DNA from: CALBPI01 sp038521865 | GTDB taxonomy: Bacteria; Pseudomonadota; Gammaproteobacteria; Steroidobacterales; Woeseiaceae | Assembly: GCA_038521865.1 (NCBI GenBank) | Contig: JBCBKO010000004.1 | Span: 186,001 to 250,000, forward strand | DNA: 64,000 bases | Reading direction: 5' to 3' | In this document: positions 41,131 through 50,414 of the stretch, piece by piece | How positions within the stretch are numbered: the first letter of the stretch is position 1 | Layout: each line of letters starts with the position of its first letter | The notes under the pieces: generated by a model | Databases searched by the model: none | What the model saw: the letters and a program-made list of their open reading frames with translations, nothing else | Told to the model about the DNA's origin: nothing | Made by a program: the position numbers and the translations under genes

Positions 41131-41174
41131 TTGTCACAATCCTGTAACAAACGCGTCATTTCTGCGTCACAGAT
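41131..41174 (+). promoter_or_regulatory. Two tandem Pho boxes (four 11-bp PhoB repeats)
   Basis: Direct repeats with cores TGTCA, TGTAA, CGTCA and CGTCA start at 41131, 41142, 41153 and 41164, in exact 11-bp phase, as PhoB binds. The last unit ends 6 nt before TAATCT (41181-41186), the same spacing as in the E. coli phoA promoter, where the Pho box replaces the -35. It controls the lipoprotein/receptor pair downstream. Confidence 0.85.
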
Positions 41175-41180
41175 CAAACC

Positions 41181-41186
41181 TAATCT
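41181..41186 (+). promoter_or_regulatory. -10 element of the Pho-box promoter
   Basis: TAATCT placed 6 nt after the last PhoB repeat; the transcript would start near 41193, leaving a leader of about 100 nt to the ATG at 41297. Confidence 0.6.
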
Positions 41187-41296
41187 CCTGCCGTCCAAAT
41201 CGCGGGTGGGTGAGGGTTCGCCGTTTTTCGAGGAGAGAGACGGCCCGGAGCTGCTTGCGACATTCTAAAATCAATCCAAGCAGCGGAGTTAGCATC

Positions 41297-42970
41297 ATGA
41301 TGCGCAAGAGCCTCCTTCCCGGCGCGGTAGCGCTGGCCGTACTCGCCGGATGTGGCGGTGGTGACATCAACATCGAGCCAAGTACGTCGGTCAACAACAG
41401 CAACAACACGACGACCAATAACACGGGTAACCAGAACCCAAACGCGGTTTGCGCGTCCTACACCAACTCAGGTGGTCAGGAAATCAGCGGCGCCTTTGAC
41501 GGCACCAACTGCATCTACGCACCGTCTTTCTCTGACGCGGGCAACAACATCACTGTCGACCTGACCATTCCGGCGCTGGCGAACGGCGGTGCTCATATTT
41601 TCGAGGGCAGCCTGTTCATCGGCGAGACCTTCGACACCGACGCAGGCCTTGCGGCGGCCGGTATTACCGAAGGCGGCGACGGCCCTGTACTGACGGTTGA
41701 AGCGGGCGCGACACTTGCTTGGCAGACCAGTGCTGACTTCTTGATCATCAACCGCGGTTCTCAGCTGTTCGCTGTTGGTCGTGAAGATGCACCGATTACC
41801 TTCACCTCTGTTTCCGACGTCAATGGCACCGTTGCCTTTGACGACGTTCAGCAGTGGGGTGGCATGGTTGTGAACGGTTTCGGCGTCACTAACAACTGCG
41901 ACTACACCGGTTCAGTTGCTATGGGTGACCTTGCGACGACCGATTGCCACGTCGATGCGGAAGGCGCAGCTGGCCTTGACGAGTCACAGTACGGCGGCGA
42001 CAACAACGACGACAGCTCTGGCCGGATGGAATACCTCCGCGTTAAGCACACGGGTGCGCAGGTCGGTAACGGCGACGAGCTGAACGGTATTTCCTTCGGT
42101 GGCGTTGGTCGCAACACGATCGTTGAGAACCTTCAGGTTTACTCAACGTTTGATGACGGCATCGAGATGTTCGGCGGTGCCGTCAACTTCACCAACTTCG
42201 TCGGTCTCTACGCTCGCGACGACACCATCGATATCGATGAGGGTTACGCAGGTACGATCACGAACGCATTGGTCATTCAGAACGAGACCGACGGCAACCA
42301 CTGCATCGAGGCTGATGGTATTGCTTCTTTCTCGGGCCTGACCGGCGCCGAAGTGGAAGCGACCATTGCTCAGGGCATCAACTCTCGTCCGACGATCAAC
42401 AACCTGACTTGCATCGTGAGTGCGAACGGTACCGCGACTGCGACGCACGATCCGGGTGCCGGCTGGCGTCTGCGTGAAGGTATTTTCGCGATCATTAACG
42501 ACTCACTCGTTGTATCTACCTACGGACCGAACGACGCCACAAGCGCAAATGACAACTACTGCTTGCGTGTGGACAACCGCTCTCAGGTCGCAGCGCAGGA
42601 CGGCGATCTCCAGGTCAACAACACGATCTTTGCTTGTGAAGAGCTGACCCGCGGTCAGACGTTCCCCGATGGCGTAACCACAGAGCAGAGCTTCGCCGAA
42701 GCTGATGGCAGCGTCTTCGCGACGGTTGCGGGTGTTGTCGATCCGACCGCTACGGCTGATGCTGGACTCCAGCTTTTGGAAGGAACGCCCGGCTTCTACT
42801 CGATCCAGGCGACCGCGTTGCAGGTAGACGGTGCTGATCCAATGATTACGCCTACCTCCGGCACGATCATCGGTGGTGTGAGCTTGGCCGACGACTGGAC
42901 GCAAAACTGGACGTTCGGACTGCGTGATGTTGCTGGTGGCAACGCACTCGCGGAGTTGTGGTTCCAGTAA
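41297..42970 (+). CDS. Large surface lipoprotein, predicted beta-helix
   Basis: 557 residues. ATG at 41297 (GGAG 8 nt upstream) gives a lipoprotein signal peptide with lipobox LAGC, then a Gly/Asn/Thr-rich linker (about residues 20-50, repeated Asn-Asn-Thr). The rest is rich in Gly, Asp, Asn and Thr with short hydrophobic beta segments (FLIINRGSQLFAVG, APITFTSV, YLRVKHTGAQVG, NTIVENLQVYSTFDDGIEMFGG, FTNFVGLYARDDTIDIDEG). This reads as a right-handed parallel beta-helix. Several conserved Cys and acidic DDxxD stretches could bind Ca. It is the first gene behind the Pho boxes and is followed by a TonB receptor, so it probably captures or processes a phosphorus source at the cell surface (inference). 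Confidence 0.85.
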   Translation: MMRKSLLPGAVALAVLAGCGGGDINIEPSTSVNNSNNTTTNNTGNQNPNAVCASYTNSGGQEISGAFDGTNCIYAPSFSDAGNNITVDLTIPALANGGAHIFEGSLFIGETFDTDAGLAAAGITEGGDGPVLTVEAGATLAWQTSADFLIINRGSQLFAVGREDAPITFTSVSDVNGTVAFDDVQQWGGMVVNGFGVTNNCDYTGSVAMGDLATTDCHVDAEGAAGLDESQYGGDNNDDSSGRMEYLRVKHTGAQVGNGDELNGISFGGVGRNTIVENLQVYSTFDDGIEMFGGAVNFTNFVGLYARDDTIDIDEGYAGTITNALVIQNETDGNHCIEADGIASFSGLTGAEVEATIAQGINSRPTINNLTCIVSANGTATATHDPGAGWRLREGIFAIINDSLVVSTYGPNDATSANDNYCLRVDNRSQVAAQDGDLQVNNTIFACEELTRGQTFPDGVTTEQSFAEADGSVFATVAGVVDPTATADAGLQLLEGTPGFYSIQATALQVDGADPMITPTSGTIIGGVSLADDWTQNWTFGLRDVAGGNALAELWFQ

Positions 42971-43026
42971 GCCTTTGGGCGTAACTGGTACTGGGACATG
43001 TTCAGTCATGTCCTACTTCGAATAGG

Positions 43027-43055
43027 GGGTGTCGCGCAAGTATTGCGCGACACCC
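43027..43055 (+). repeat. Perfect intercistronic hairpin between lipoprotein and receptor genes
   Basis: GGGTGTCGCGCAA (43027-43039), GTA, and the exact complement (43043-43055). No T-run. Likely protects the upstream mRNA or causes partial termination so that the lipoprotein exceeds the receptor. Confidence 0.7.
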
Positions 43056-43083
43056 TCATCAGAACGAACCCAAGGTCGTAAAG

Positions 43084-45813
43084 ATGAAACACAATAAACG
43101 AACCGCGCCATGGCTACTTCTGTCGTCACTCGTATGCGCAGCGCCGGTCGTAGCGCAGGAAGACGATACGGATGCGCCTGAGGACAGCTCGGTTGAGGAG
43201 CCTCAAATCGCTTCGCCGATTGACGAGGTCGTAGCCGTCGGTCGTCTGCTCAGTACCGGTCAAGCGCTCGCGCTTGAACGGATGGATGATGCTGCTGTGA
43301 CCGATTTCCTGGGTGCAGACCAGATAAGCCGCACCGGCGATTCAAGTGTGGCCGTCGCACTAAAGCGCGTGCCAGGACTTTCGCTGGTCAACAATCAGTT
43401 CGTCTACATTCGCGGACTGGGAGAGCGCTACTCGCAGAGCACACTTAACGGTGCATTTATTCCGTCTCCGGACCTGACGCGTAACGTGATTCCGCTGGAT
43501 ATCTTTCCGGTAGCAATCGTCGACTCGCTGCGGGTTCAGAAAGCCTACACCCCTGACATGAGCGCCAACTTTGCTGGTGGCAGCGTCGATGTTCGAACCA
43601 AGGGGATTCCAGATGGTTTCACCGCGTTCTGGGAAATCGGCACGGGCTTCAACACCGCGGTCAACGGCAACGTTAATACGTACGCGGGTGGCAGTGAGGA
43701 CACGTTGGGTACAGACGATGGTATCCGCGCATTAACTCCGCAGTTGATTTCGCAGCTGGCACGATTCCAGGGCAACACCGATACGCAGGGCTTGTTGCTC
43801 GATATTCTTCAAAGTGAGAACCCCGGCGCAACGGTTGCTGACGCAGAGTTGGTCAACCGGCAGCTCGCACTCGAGCTCAATAGAAACTTGACGATCGAGA
43901 GCGAAGACCCGCTTCCGGATGTTGATTTCAAGGGCAGCATCGGCAACAGCTTCTTTTTGAACGACGATTGGGAGTTCGGTTTTCTGGCCGGCGCGACTTA
44001 CGCCCATAACTGGCGCGAGGAAGAGACGCTGACTCGGAACTTCAACTTCCCTGAGCAGATCAACGGCTCTGAAATCGAATCAACCCGGAACGTGAATATC
44101 TCCGGTATTCTGAACTTCGGCCTTAAGTATGGTGAGGAGCACAGCCTGTCGACCAACTCGCTGTACCTTCGCAATACTGATGACGAGACGGTGGTTACCG
44201 ATTTCTTTAACGAGAACCGCCTCGCTGGCGACGGCCTCGGTTTTCGTAACTATCGCTTCTTGTTTGAAGAGCGCACCATGCGCGTCAACCAGCTGATTGG
44301 TGAGCACCGGTTCGGCGCAGAAACTCGCGACCGCTTCTCGGGTCTAGGCTTCCTGTGGAACATCATTCCAGAGGATACGAAGATCGATTGGTTCTTCTCG
44401 GATTCAACGTCGCAGACCGACATTCCGAACCAGGTCGATATTCAGGGCCAGACGGTTACGGACACGGCCACGAACGCAGTGCTGAGCGAGAGCATCATCA
44501 ACGCGCGGAATGCTGCGGTGTTCCGGTATACCGGTCTTGAGGACGAGGTAGAGAGCAGTCAAATTGCATTTACTGTGCCGTTCGAAACGGACAAGAGCCG
44601 CATCGACTTCAAGTTTGGTTTTGGGACTGATCGCAAGGCACGTACCTACGAGCAGTATCAGTTTGGTCTTGGAACGGATAACACCGACAACCTTGGTACG
44701 CTGACAGGTGATCTTGGCGACGTGTACTCCGATTCAAACATCCTGAACCCGGATAACGAGTTCTTCTTCGATGTGCTCGGTACAGACAACCAGTCCTACA
44801 TCGCCGCAACGATCACGGATGCGTCGTTCGGCATGATCGACTGGACGTTTGATGAAACGTGGCGCTTCGCTGTCGGTGCTCGGTACGAGGCTTACAGTCA
44901 GGTTGCGGTCGACTGGAATCCGCTCGGGTTTTCCGAGACCAGCCCACAGGTCACCACGGACCCAGTCGCACTCGAGCGCGCGTCGTTCCAGTCTGATGAT
45001 GTCTATCCGTCGGTGCAGGTCACCTACATGGGCGATTGGTTGGCGGAGACGTTCCAGCTGCGATTTGGTTACAGCCAGACGGCAGTACGTCCGGACTTGC
45101 GCGAAATCACGGATGCCAGTTACATCGATCCGATCACCGGTGAAATTGTAGACGGTAATCCGGGTGTGATTCCGGCGACCGTTGATAGCTTTGATGCTCG
45201 CGCGGAATGGTTTTTTGCAGACGGCGACAACGCCACCATCACGCTGTTCTACAAAGACATCGCGGATCCGATCGAATTCTTCGAATCGGCCGCGAGTGAC
45301 ACCAACACGGCGCGTGAGATCATCAATGCGGATTCCGCGGAGTTGCTCGGCGTTGAGCTGGAAGGCATCAAGCAGCTTGGATTCCTCGGACCTGCATTCG
45401 ATGGATTCTTTGTGCAGGGCAACCTGACCATTCAGGACACCGAGCTAGTCGCAGGACCCGACGCGGATGCGCCGACCAACCCGACACGCGAGCTGACTGC
45501 GGCTTCTGACTACGTTGCGAACATCACGTTGGGCTACGACTCAGCGGATGGCAGACACACGGCGACGCTCGTGTACAACGTATTCGGCGAGCGCTTGTAC
45601 GTTGCGGGTCGAAACGGTGCGCCTGACGGTTTTGAGCAACCGTTCAACGGACTGGATGCAACCTACAGCTGGTTCCCCACGGACCGGTTGGTGGTGAAAG
45701 CCAAAGCTCAGAATATCCTCGGAGAGGAAATTACGATCGAACGTGAAGGCGTGACCACCTTCATTCAGGACCCTGGTTCTGCGTTTGCGATCTCCGTACA
45801 GTGGACGTATTAA
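43084..45813 (+). CDS. TonB-dependent receptor of the Pho-box operon
   Basis: 909 residues. A signal peptide ends near VVA-Q (about 24), then an acidic linker, a TonB-box-like DEVVAVGR, and a plug with FVYIRGLGERYSQSTLNGAF, PSPDLTRNVIPLDIFP and FAGGSVDVRTK. That plug pattern is typical of large proteobacterial receptors for complex organic ligands rather than siderophores. The barrel ends SVQWTY with a terminal aromatic. It is co-transcribed with the lipoprotein gene and has a strong terminator. It is predicted to be phosphate-starvation induced; the ligand may be a phosphorus-containing organic molecule (inference). Confidence 0.92.
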   Translation: MKHNKRTAPWLLLSSLVCAAPVVAQEDDTDAPEDSSVEEPQIASPIDEVVAVGRLLSTGQALALERMDDAAVTDFLGADQISRTGDSSVAVALKRVPGLSLVNNQFVYIRGLGERYSQSTLNGAFIPSPDLTRNVIPLDIFPVAIVDSLRVQKAYTPDMSANFAGGSVDVRTKGIPDGFTAFWEIGTGFNTAVNGNVNTYAGGSEDTLGTDDGIRALTPQLISQLARFQGNTDTQGLLLDILQSENPGATVADAELVNRQLALELNRNLTIESEDPLPDVDFKGSIGNSFFLNDDWEFGFLAGATYAHNWREEETLTRNFNFPEQINGSEIESTRNVNISGILNFGLKYGEEHSLSTNSLYLRNTDDETVVTDFFNENRLAGDGLGFRNYRFLFEERTMRVNQLIGEHRFGAETRDRFSGLGFLWNIIPEDTKIDWFFSDSTSQTDIPNQVDIQGQTVTDTATNAVLSESIINARNAAVFRYTGLEDEVESSQIAFTVPFETDKSRIDFKFGFGTDRKARTYEQYQFGLGTDNTDNLGTLTGDLGDVYSDSNILNPDNEFFFDVLGTDNQSYIAATITDASFGMIDWTFDETWRFAVGARYEAYSQVAVDWNPLGFSETSPQVTTDPVALERASFQSDDVYPSVQVTYMGDWLAETFQLRFGYSQTAVRPDLREITDASYIDPITGEIVDGNPGVIPATVDSFDARAEWFFADGDNATITLFYKDIADPIEFFESAASDTNTAREIINADSAELLGVELEGIKQLGFLGPAFDGFFVQGNLTIQDTELVAGPDADAPTNPTRELTAASDYVANITLGYDSADGRHTATLVYNVFGERLYVAGRNGAPDGFEQPFNGLDATYSWFPTDRLVVKAKAQNILGEEITIEREGVTTFIQDPGSAFAISVQWTY

Positions 45814-45834
45814 TCTGCACCACGTCGGAATAAG

Positions 45835-45866
45835 AGCGGGCCTCCTCGGAGGCCCGCTTTTTTTTG
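45835..45866 (+). terminator. Intrinsic terminator of the Pho-box operon
   Basis: AGCGGGCCTCC (45835-45845) pairs perfectly with GGAGGCCCGCT (45848-45858), followed by eight or nine T. Confidence 0.95.
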
Positions 45867-45934
45867 TGCTTCTTTTTTGGTGCAAAAATGTGCGGTTGCA
45901 GCATCCGCGCAACACCCTGAAGGGCGCATCCCTG

Positions 45935-45965
45935 CTTGCTTCACGCCTTGTTGTTGGCGTATAAC
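45935..45965 (+). promoter_or_regulatory. Weak candidate promoter for the third receptor
   Basis: TTGCTT (45935) and TATAAC (45960-45965) with a long 19-bp spacer, about 86 nt before the GTG start. Nothing else is evident between the terminator at 45866 and 46051. Confidence 0.3.
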
Positions 45966-46050
45966 GACACGCTGGTGGAGCGTATTCGCTCTTTCCGGCC
46001 GTCGCGGGGGTGATGGCCACAATCGTCTTAAAAGACGGGGGGTAAAATCT

Positions 46051-48780
46051 GTGAAGTTGAAACCGTCACGGTATGCGGCGATGCCGCTTGTGCCGACGCT
46101 GGCGTTAATGGCGTTCTCTGCGCCGGCGCTGGCCCAAAATAGTGATCAAGCCGACGAGATCGAAGAAGTTGTTGTAACGGGTTCCTATATCCGTCGCACC
46201 TCCCAATTTGATTCTCCATCGCCGATCGATTCCGTCGATGCCGCGGCGCTTGAGGCGATCGGTGCGACCAGCGTTGCCAACGTCGTGCAGACGCTGACGA
46301 TCAATACCGGTTCGCAGAACAACCCGGACGCGTTCACACAGAACTCGACTGTGGGTACCTCGAACTTCAACCTGCGCGGCTTGGGTGTTGCATCCACACT
46401 GGTATTGCTGAACGGCAAACGCCAGGTGCTCACTGGCTTGCCGACCAACGATGGCTTGAACTTCGTCGACACCAACTCACTGGTGCCGCTGATCGCAATC
46501 GACAACATCGATATCCTGAAAGACGGCGCTGCTGCGTTGTATGGATCGGATGCGGTTGCCGGTGTGGTCAACTTCCGCACACGAAATGACTTCGAGGGCT
46601 TTGAAGTGTCGGCGGATTACCAATCGGTGGAGGATGATGGCACCTCTTCTGAGTACCAGCTGCAGGCCATCTTCGGGGCGCGCGGTGAGCGCAGCCATGT
46701 GATGGCAGCGTTCGGATTTGCCGAGCGCACACCGCTGTCGACTCAAGAACGTCGCCTTAGCCGTCCGCAAGACGACTCCAGCACGCTTGGTGATCCCGGC
46801 TCTTATTTCTTCCCATCGGGACCGCTGGTTGGCCTCCCGATCATTGATCCGACCGGTTGCGCCACCTCGGCTGTCGACGGCAGTTTCATCGGCGGAATCC
46901 CGGTGTTGCTGGCTCCGCCTGGGACAGTGCCTGGTCTCGATGTTGGGCTTTGTAGCTTCGACTTTGGTGATTTCTTCACGCTGATTCCTGATGAAACCCG
47001 TTTCAATGGTTTTGCTCGTGGTTCCTACCAGCTGACCGATAGCATCGAGTTGGTTGGTGAATTTGGCTTTGCTCGAAACCGTGCGCAGCGACTGAACTCG
47101 CCGACGTTCCCGAACCTGCGGTTCCCGAATGTGCCCGGCACACATCCGAACAACCCGTTCGGCACCGACGTGAACTACTTCGGTCGTGCCAGCGGCAATG
47201 GTGGCACCGCGGCGCCGACGGTCAATGAGATTGATACCTGGCGATCCTCAATCGAACTCAATGGAGAGCTGGATAACGGCTGGTACTGGCAGGTCGCTTA
47301 CGTCGGCGCTAAGAACGAAGGCGTAAACGTGACGGCCGATACGCTGGCACAAGAGTTCCAGGACGCATTGAACGGCTTCGGGGGCAGCGATTGCACAGGT
47401 CCGACGGACCCGAATGCGCAGCCTGGTGTTGGCCCTTGCCAATATTTCAATCCGTTTGCGACCAAGTTCCTCTCGCCGAATTCACAGGACGTTATCAACA
47501 GCTTCACGGCAGACCAAGTGCTCGATACGACCGCTGAGCTGAACACCATCGAAGCGGTTGTATCCGGTGAAATCTTTGAAACCAAGGCGGGCACGGCGAG
47601 CATCGCTATCGGTGCTCAGTATCGTCAGGAAGAGCTTGCACACGACTACAACAGTCTGGCGAACCAGGACCGTTTCGCATTTGTCATCGGCAACCCGGAC
47701 TTCGATGCGGATCGCGACGTCAACGCAGCATTCGTTGAACTGGGCATCCCGGTAACCGACACGATCGACATTCAGCTTGCGGCGCGTTATGAGGACTACG
47801 GCGGTGCTATCGGCAGCACAACCGATCCGAAGATCGCAGCGATTTACCGGCCGACGGACACGCTTACGTTACGTGGTTCGTTCTCGACTTCGTTCCGCGC
47901 GCCGTCCTTGTTCCAGACCAACGGTGGCAGCACTTCGTTGAACCAGATTTCCGATCCGCTGAACCCGGGCCTGAACTTTGCCGCAGTGCGCTCGTCCGCA
48001 AACCCGGATCTGCAACCTGAGGAGTCAGATGCGTTCAACGCCGGTATGTCTTTCGAGATTGTCGAAAACCTCGTTCTGGACCTCGATTACTGGTCGTTTG
48101 ATTTCACGGACGTGATCATCCAGGAAAACTTCCAGGCGGTTCTGAATGCGTTCCCGAACGATACGTCGCGGGTGCAGCGTGTGGCTGGACCGGGCTCCCC
48201 GGTAACGCAGATCAACGTCGGCTTTGTGAATGCAAGTTCGGTTGAGACCGATGGTGTCGACTTCCGATTGAAGTACCAGTTTGAGACGGCGGCGGGCGTA
48301 TTCCAGCCGATCGTTGAAGGTACGTACATTCTTGGCTACGACCTCGAAGATCCTCAGGCGGGCAACGTCGATGGCGCCGGTCTGCGTAACTTCCAGAACT
48401 TCGGCAACCCGACACCCGAGCTGCGTGCCAACGCTGGCATCGCATGGGTCAATGGTGCACACACTGCAAACATCTTCGCGCGCTACATCAGCGGCTACGA
48501 CGATGACCAGAACTGCAGCGACGGCGCGCCATCTACAGGTGGGGTTTGCCCGACAGGCACCGGGTTCTTCGATATCGATTCACAGCTGACGTTCGATCTT
48601 CAGTACTCGTTCGACACTGTGGTTGCATTCGACTGGGAAACCGGCCCGTTGCTGACACTGGGTGTGATCAACGCCACGGCTGAAGAGCCACCGCAGGTAT
48701 TCACCAACGGTGGCTACGATGCGCGTGTTCACGATCCTCGTGGACGTCTCGTTTACCTGCGCTTCAAGCAGGGCTTCTAA
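46051..48780 (+). CDS. TonB-dependent receptor
   Basis: 909 residues from GTG 46051, which follows a run of six G (46037-46042) and gives a proper signal peptide ending APALA-Q. The frame is open back to 45877 but the added 58 residues are Cys/Arg/Trp-rich and not secretory. TonB-box-like EEVVVTGS, then the plug SNFNLRGLGVASTLVLLNGKRQ and IDILKDGAAALYGSDAVAGVVNF, the classic pattern of large receptors for sugars, peptides or other nutrients. The barrel ends YLRFKQGF. It contains paired Cys in extracellular-loop-like regions (GCATS, SDCTG, GPCQYF, NCSDG). Separate transcription unit with its own terminator. Confidence 0.92.
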   Translation: MKLKPSRYAAMPLVPTLALMAFSAPALAQNSDQADEIEEVVVTGSYIRRTSQFDSPSPIDSVDAAALEAIGATSVANVVQTLTINTGSQNNPDAFTQNSTVGTSNFNLRGLGVASTLVLLNGKRQVLTGLPTNDGLNFVDTNSLVPLIAIDNIDILKDGAAALYGSDAVAGVVNFRTRNDFEGFEVSADYQSVEDDGTSSEYQLQAIFGARGERSHVMAAFGFAERTPLSTQERRLSRPQDDSSTLGDPGSYFFPSGPLVGLPIIDPTGCATSAVDGSFIGGIPVLLAPPGTVPGLDVGLCSFDFGDFFTLIPDETRFNGFARGSYQLTDSIELVGEFGFARNRAQRLNSPTFPNLRFPNVPGTHPNNPFGTDVNYFGRASGNGGTAAPTVNEIDTWRSSIELNGELDNGWYWQVAYVGAKNEGVNVTADTLAQEFQDALNGFGGSDCTGPTDPNAQPGVGPCQYFNPFATKFLSPNSQDVINSFTADQVLDTTAELNTIEAVVSGEIFETKAGTASIAIGAQYRQEELAHDYNSLANQDRFAFVIGNPDFDADRDVNAAFVELGIPVTDTIDIQLAARYEDYGGAIGSTTDPKIAAIYRPTDTLTLRGSFSTSFRAPSLFQTNGGSTSLNQISDPLNPGLNFAAVRSSANPDLQPEESDAFNAGMSFEIVENLVLDLDYWSFDFTDVIIQENFQAVLNAFPNDTSRVQRVAGPGSPVTQINVGFVNASSVETDGVDFRLKYQFETAAGVFQPIVEGTYILGYDLEDPQAGNVDGAGLRNFQNFGNPTPELRANAGIAWVNGAHTANIFARYISGYDDDQNCSDGAPSTGGVCPTGTGFFDIDSQLTFDLQYSFDTVVAFDWETGPLLTLGVINATAEEPPQVFTNGGYDARVHDPRGRLVYLRFKQGF

Positions 48781-48804
48781 GCGAGCGCGTTCAAGCCTGA
48801 ACCG

Positions 48805-48838
48805 AAAGGTCGTCGACGTCAGTCGGCGGCCTTTTTTT
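48805..48838 (+). terminator. Intrinsic terminator after the third receptor
   Basis: AAAGGTCGTCGAC (48805-48817) pairs with GTCGGCGGCCTTT (48822-48834) with two G-T wobbles, followed by a T-run. Confidence 0.9.
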
Positions 48839-48899
48839 ATGCTTGGGCGGGGGGCGGTATTGGCCTAAACTTGGGCGCCCCTGAAATGTGACCCTGTAA

Positions 48900-49718
48900 A
48901 TGTTCACTTATCTGGATCCCACTGTCCGTCAGCGGTTGGTCAATGAAAACAAGCTGCGTCGCATCAATCGAACGGGAGAGCGTCTCCCGATCGATGAGAC
49001 ACCCATGCCAGGCCAGTTGTCGATCAACCTGCTGGGTCCGATTCCACTGCCTGTGTCACGCAATGGGTGGCACCACACCTTCCAGTGGTATGCGGCTGTG
49101 CGCAATACCGAGCTTGCGAAGGTTGAAGCGCTGGCTGCATCATTGACGGCGGAAGGTGGGCAACGCCTGTTCGCAGAACTGGCAACGTCAATGGCGGTGA
49201 ACAGCGTGCTGATTGATGGTGATCTCGACGATGGTCGACCGCCCTTGGTTCGTGTGCACTCGAGTTGCCTGACTGGTGATGTTTTTGGCTCCGAGCGTTG
49301 CGAGTGCGGTCCTCAGCTGGAGAGCGCGATGCGGCAAATTGCATCGCATGACGGCCCCGGTTTGATCGTCTATATGGCTGGCCACGAAGGTCGCGGTATT
49401 GGTCTTTGGGCAAAGGCTGCGACGTACCTGCTCCAGGATGCCGGAGAGGATACGTACCAGGCAAATCGCAGCCTTGGTCTTCCCGATGATTCCCGTGACT
49501 TCAGTGAAGCGGCCGCATTGCTGTTGCATTTTATTGGCAATAAGCCAATGAAATTACTGACAAATAATCCGAAGAAGGTGGCGGATCTGGTCGCAGCCGG
49601 TCTCAACGACGTGACGCCGGTCAAGCATCTGATTGGTGTGTCAGACTGGAACCGCCGATATCTGGAGGCGAAGGCCGAGAAGGGCCATCAGATCGACGTC
49701 GACGAGTTGGAAGGTTAG
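48900..49718 (+). CDS. ribA: GTP cyclohydrolase II with N-terminal extension
   Basis: First step of riboflavin synthesis: opens the imidazole ring of GTP. The zinc cysteines C123, C134 and C136 (SSCLTGDVFGSERCECG) have the same spacing as E. coli RibA. YMAGHEGRGIGLWAK and the C-terminal LLTNNPKKVADL are diagnostic. At 272 residues it is about 75 longer than E. coli RibA. The first about 90 residues contain no DHBP-synthase motifs and are unassigned. It stands alone rather than in a rib cluster and has no FMN riboswitch in the short leader. The ribosome site is weak. Confidence 0.92.
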   Translation: MFTYLDPTVRQRLVNENKLRRINRTGERLPIDETPMPGQLSINLLGPIPLPVSRNGWHHTFQWYAAVRNTELAKVEALAASLTAEGGQRLFAELATSMAVNSVLIDGDLDDGRPPLVRVHSSCLTGDVFGSERCECGPQLESAMRQIASHDGPGLIVYMAGHEGRGIGLWAKAATYLLQDAGEDTYQANRSLGLPDDSRDFSEAAALLLHFIGNKPMKLLTNNPKKVADLVAAGLNDVTPVKHLIGVSDWNRRYLEAKAEKGHQIDVDELEG

Positions 49719-49784
49719 TCCAAGACTGGTTTGGAACGAAGTTCCGGACTATCGTTGAGCCGAAAATAATTTTGGGGGGAATCC

Positions 49785-50414
49785 ATGCGCTTTTTTGATT
49801 GTCAGCCGGCACCGAGCCCGCGCCGTGTTCGTATCTTCATCGCTGAGAAGGGCGCCGACATTCCTGTGCAGCAGGTCGACCTCGGCAGTGGCGAGCATCT
49901 CGGCGAGGCGTTTCGAAAGATCAATCCGGATTGCACCGTGCCGGTGCTTGAACTCGATAACGGCACTGCCCTAACTGAGACCATCGCCATTTGTGATTAT
50001 CTGGAGTCGCAGTTTCCTGAGCCTCCGCTGCTGGGCGACTCGCCGGAGGCGCGAGCGCAGGTTTTGCAGTGGAATGCGAAAATCGAATCACAGGGTTTGG
50101 CGGCAGTAGCCGAGTCCTTCCGCAATCATGCCAAAGGATTCCGAGGTCGTTCGCTAACCGGACCGGAAGGTTTCGAGCAGATTCCCGAGCTCGTGCCGCG
50201 TGGACGTCGGCGTGTGGAAGTGTTTATGGCGAAGCTTGATGCGCATCTGCAGGATCGACCGTTCATCTGCGGCGACACCTTTTCAATGGCGGATATCACG
50301 GCATTAGTCACCATCGATATGTCAGCGTGGATCAAATTACCGATTCCTGAGTCCCAGCCCACATTGCGCGCCTGGCATGAACGCGTGTCGTCACGACCAA
50401 GCGCGCGTGTCTGA
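49785..50414 (+). CDS. Glutathione S-transferase
   Basis: 209 residues, strong GGGGGAA site. N-terminal thioredoxin-like domain: MRFFDCQPAPSPRRVRIFIAEKG, then INPDCTVPVLELDNGTALTETIAICDYLE (cis-Pro and the E-T glutathione contacts). All-alpha C domain (about 90-205) with DRPFICGDTFSMADITAL. It differs from the GST at 39559 in class. It starts 66 nt after ribA, and its 3' end overlaps the start of the CtlX-like gene. Confidence 0.92.
   Translation: MRFFDCQPAPSPRRVRIFIAEKGADIPVQQVDLGSGEHLGEAFRKINPDCTVPVLELDNGTALTETIAICDYLESQFPEPPLLGDSPEARAQVLQWNAKIESQGLAAVAESFRNHAKGFRGRSLTGPEGFEQIPELVPRGRRRVEVFMAKLDAHLQDRPFICGDTFSMADITALVTIDMSAWIKLPIPESQPTLRAWHERVSSRPSARV

Noticed and set aside
45877..46050. 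58-codon upstream extension of the third TonB receptor
   Set aside because: The extension is Cys/Trp/Arg-rich and would bury the signal peptide; the GTG at 46051 with a G-run upstream gives a normal secretory N-terminus.
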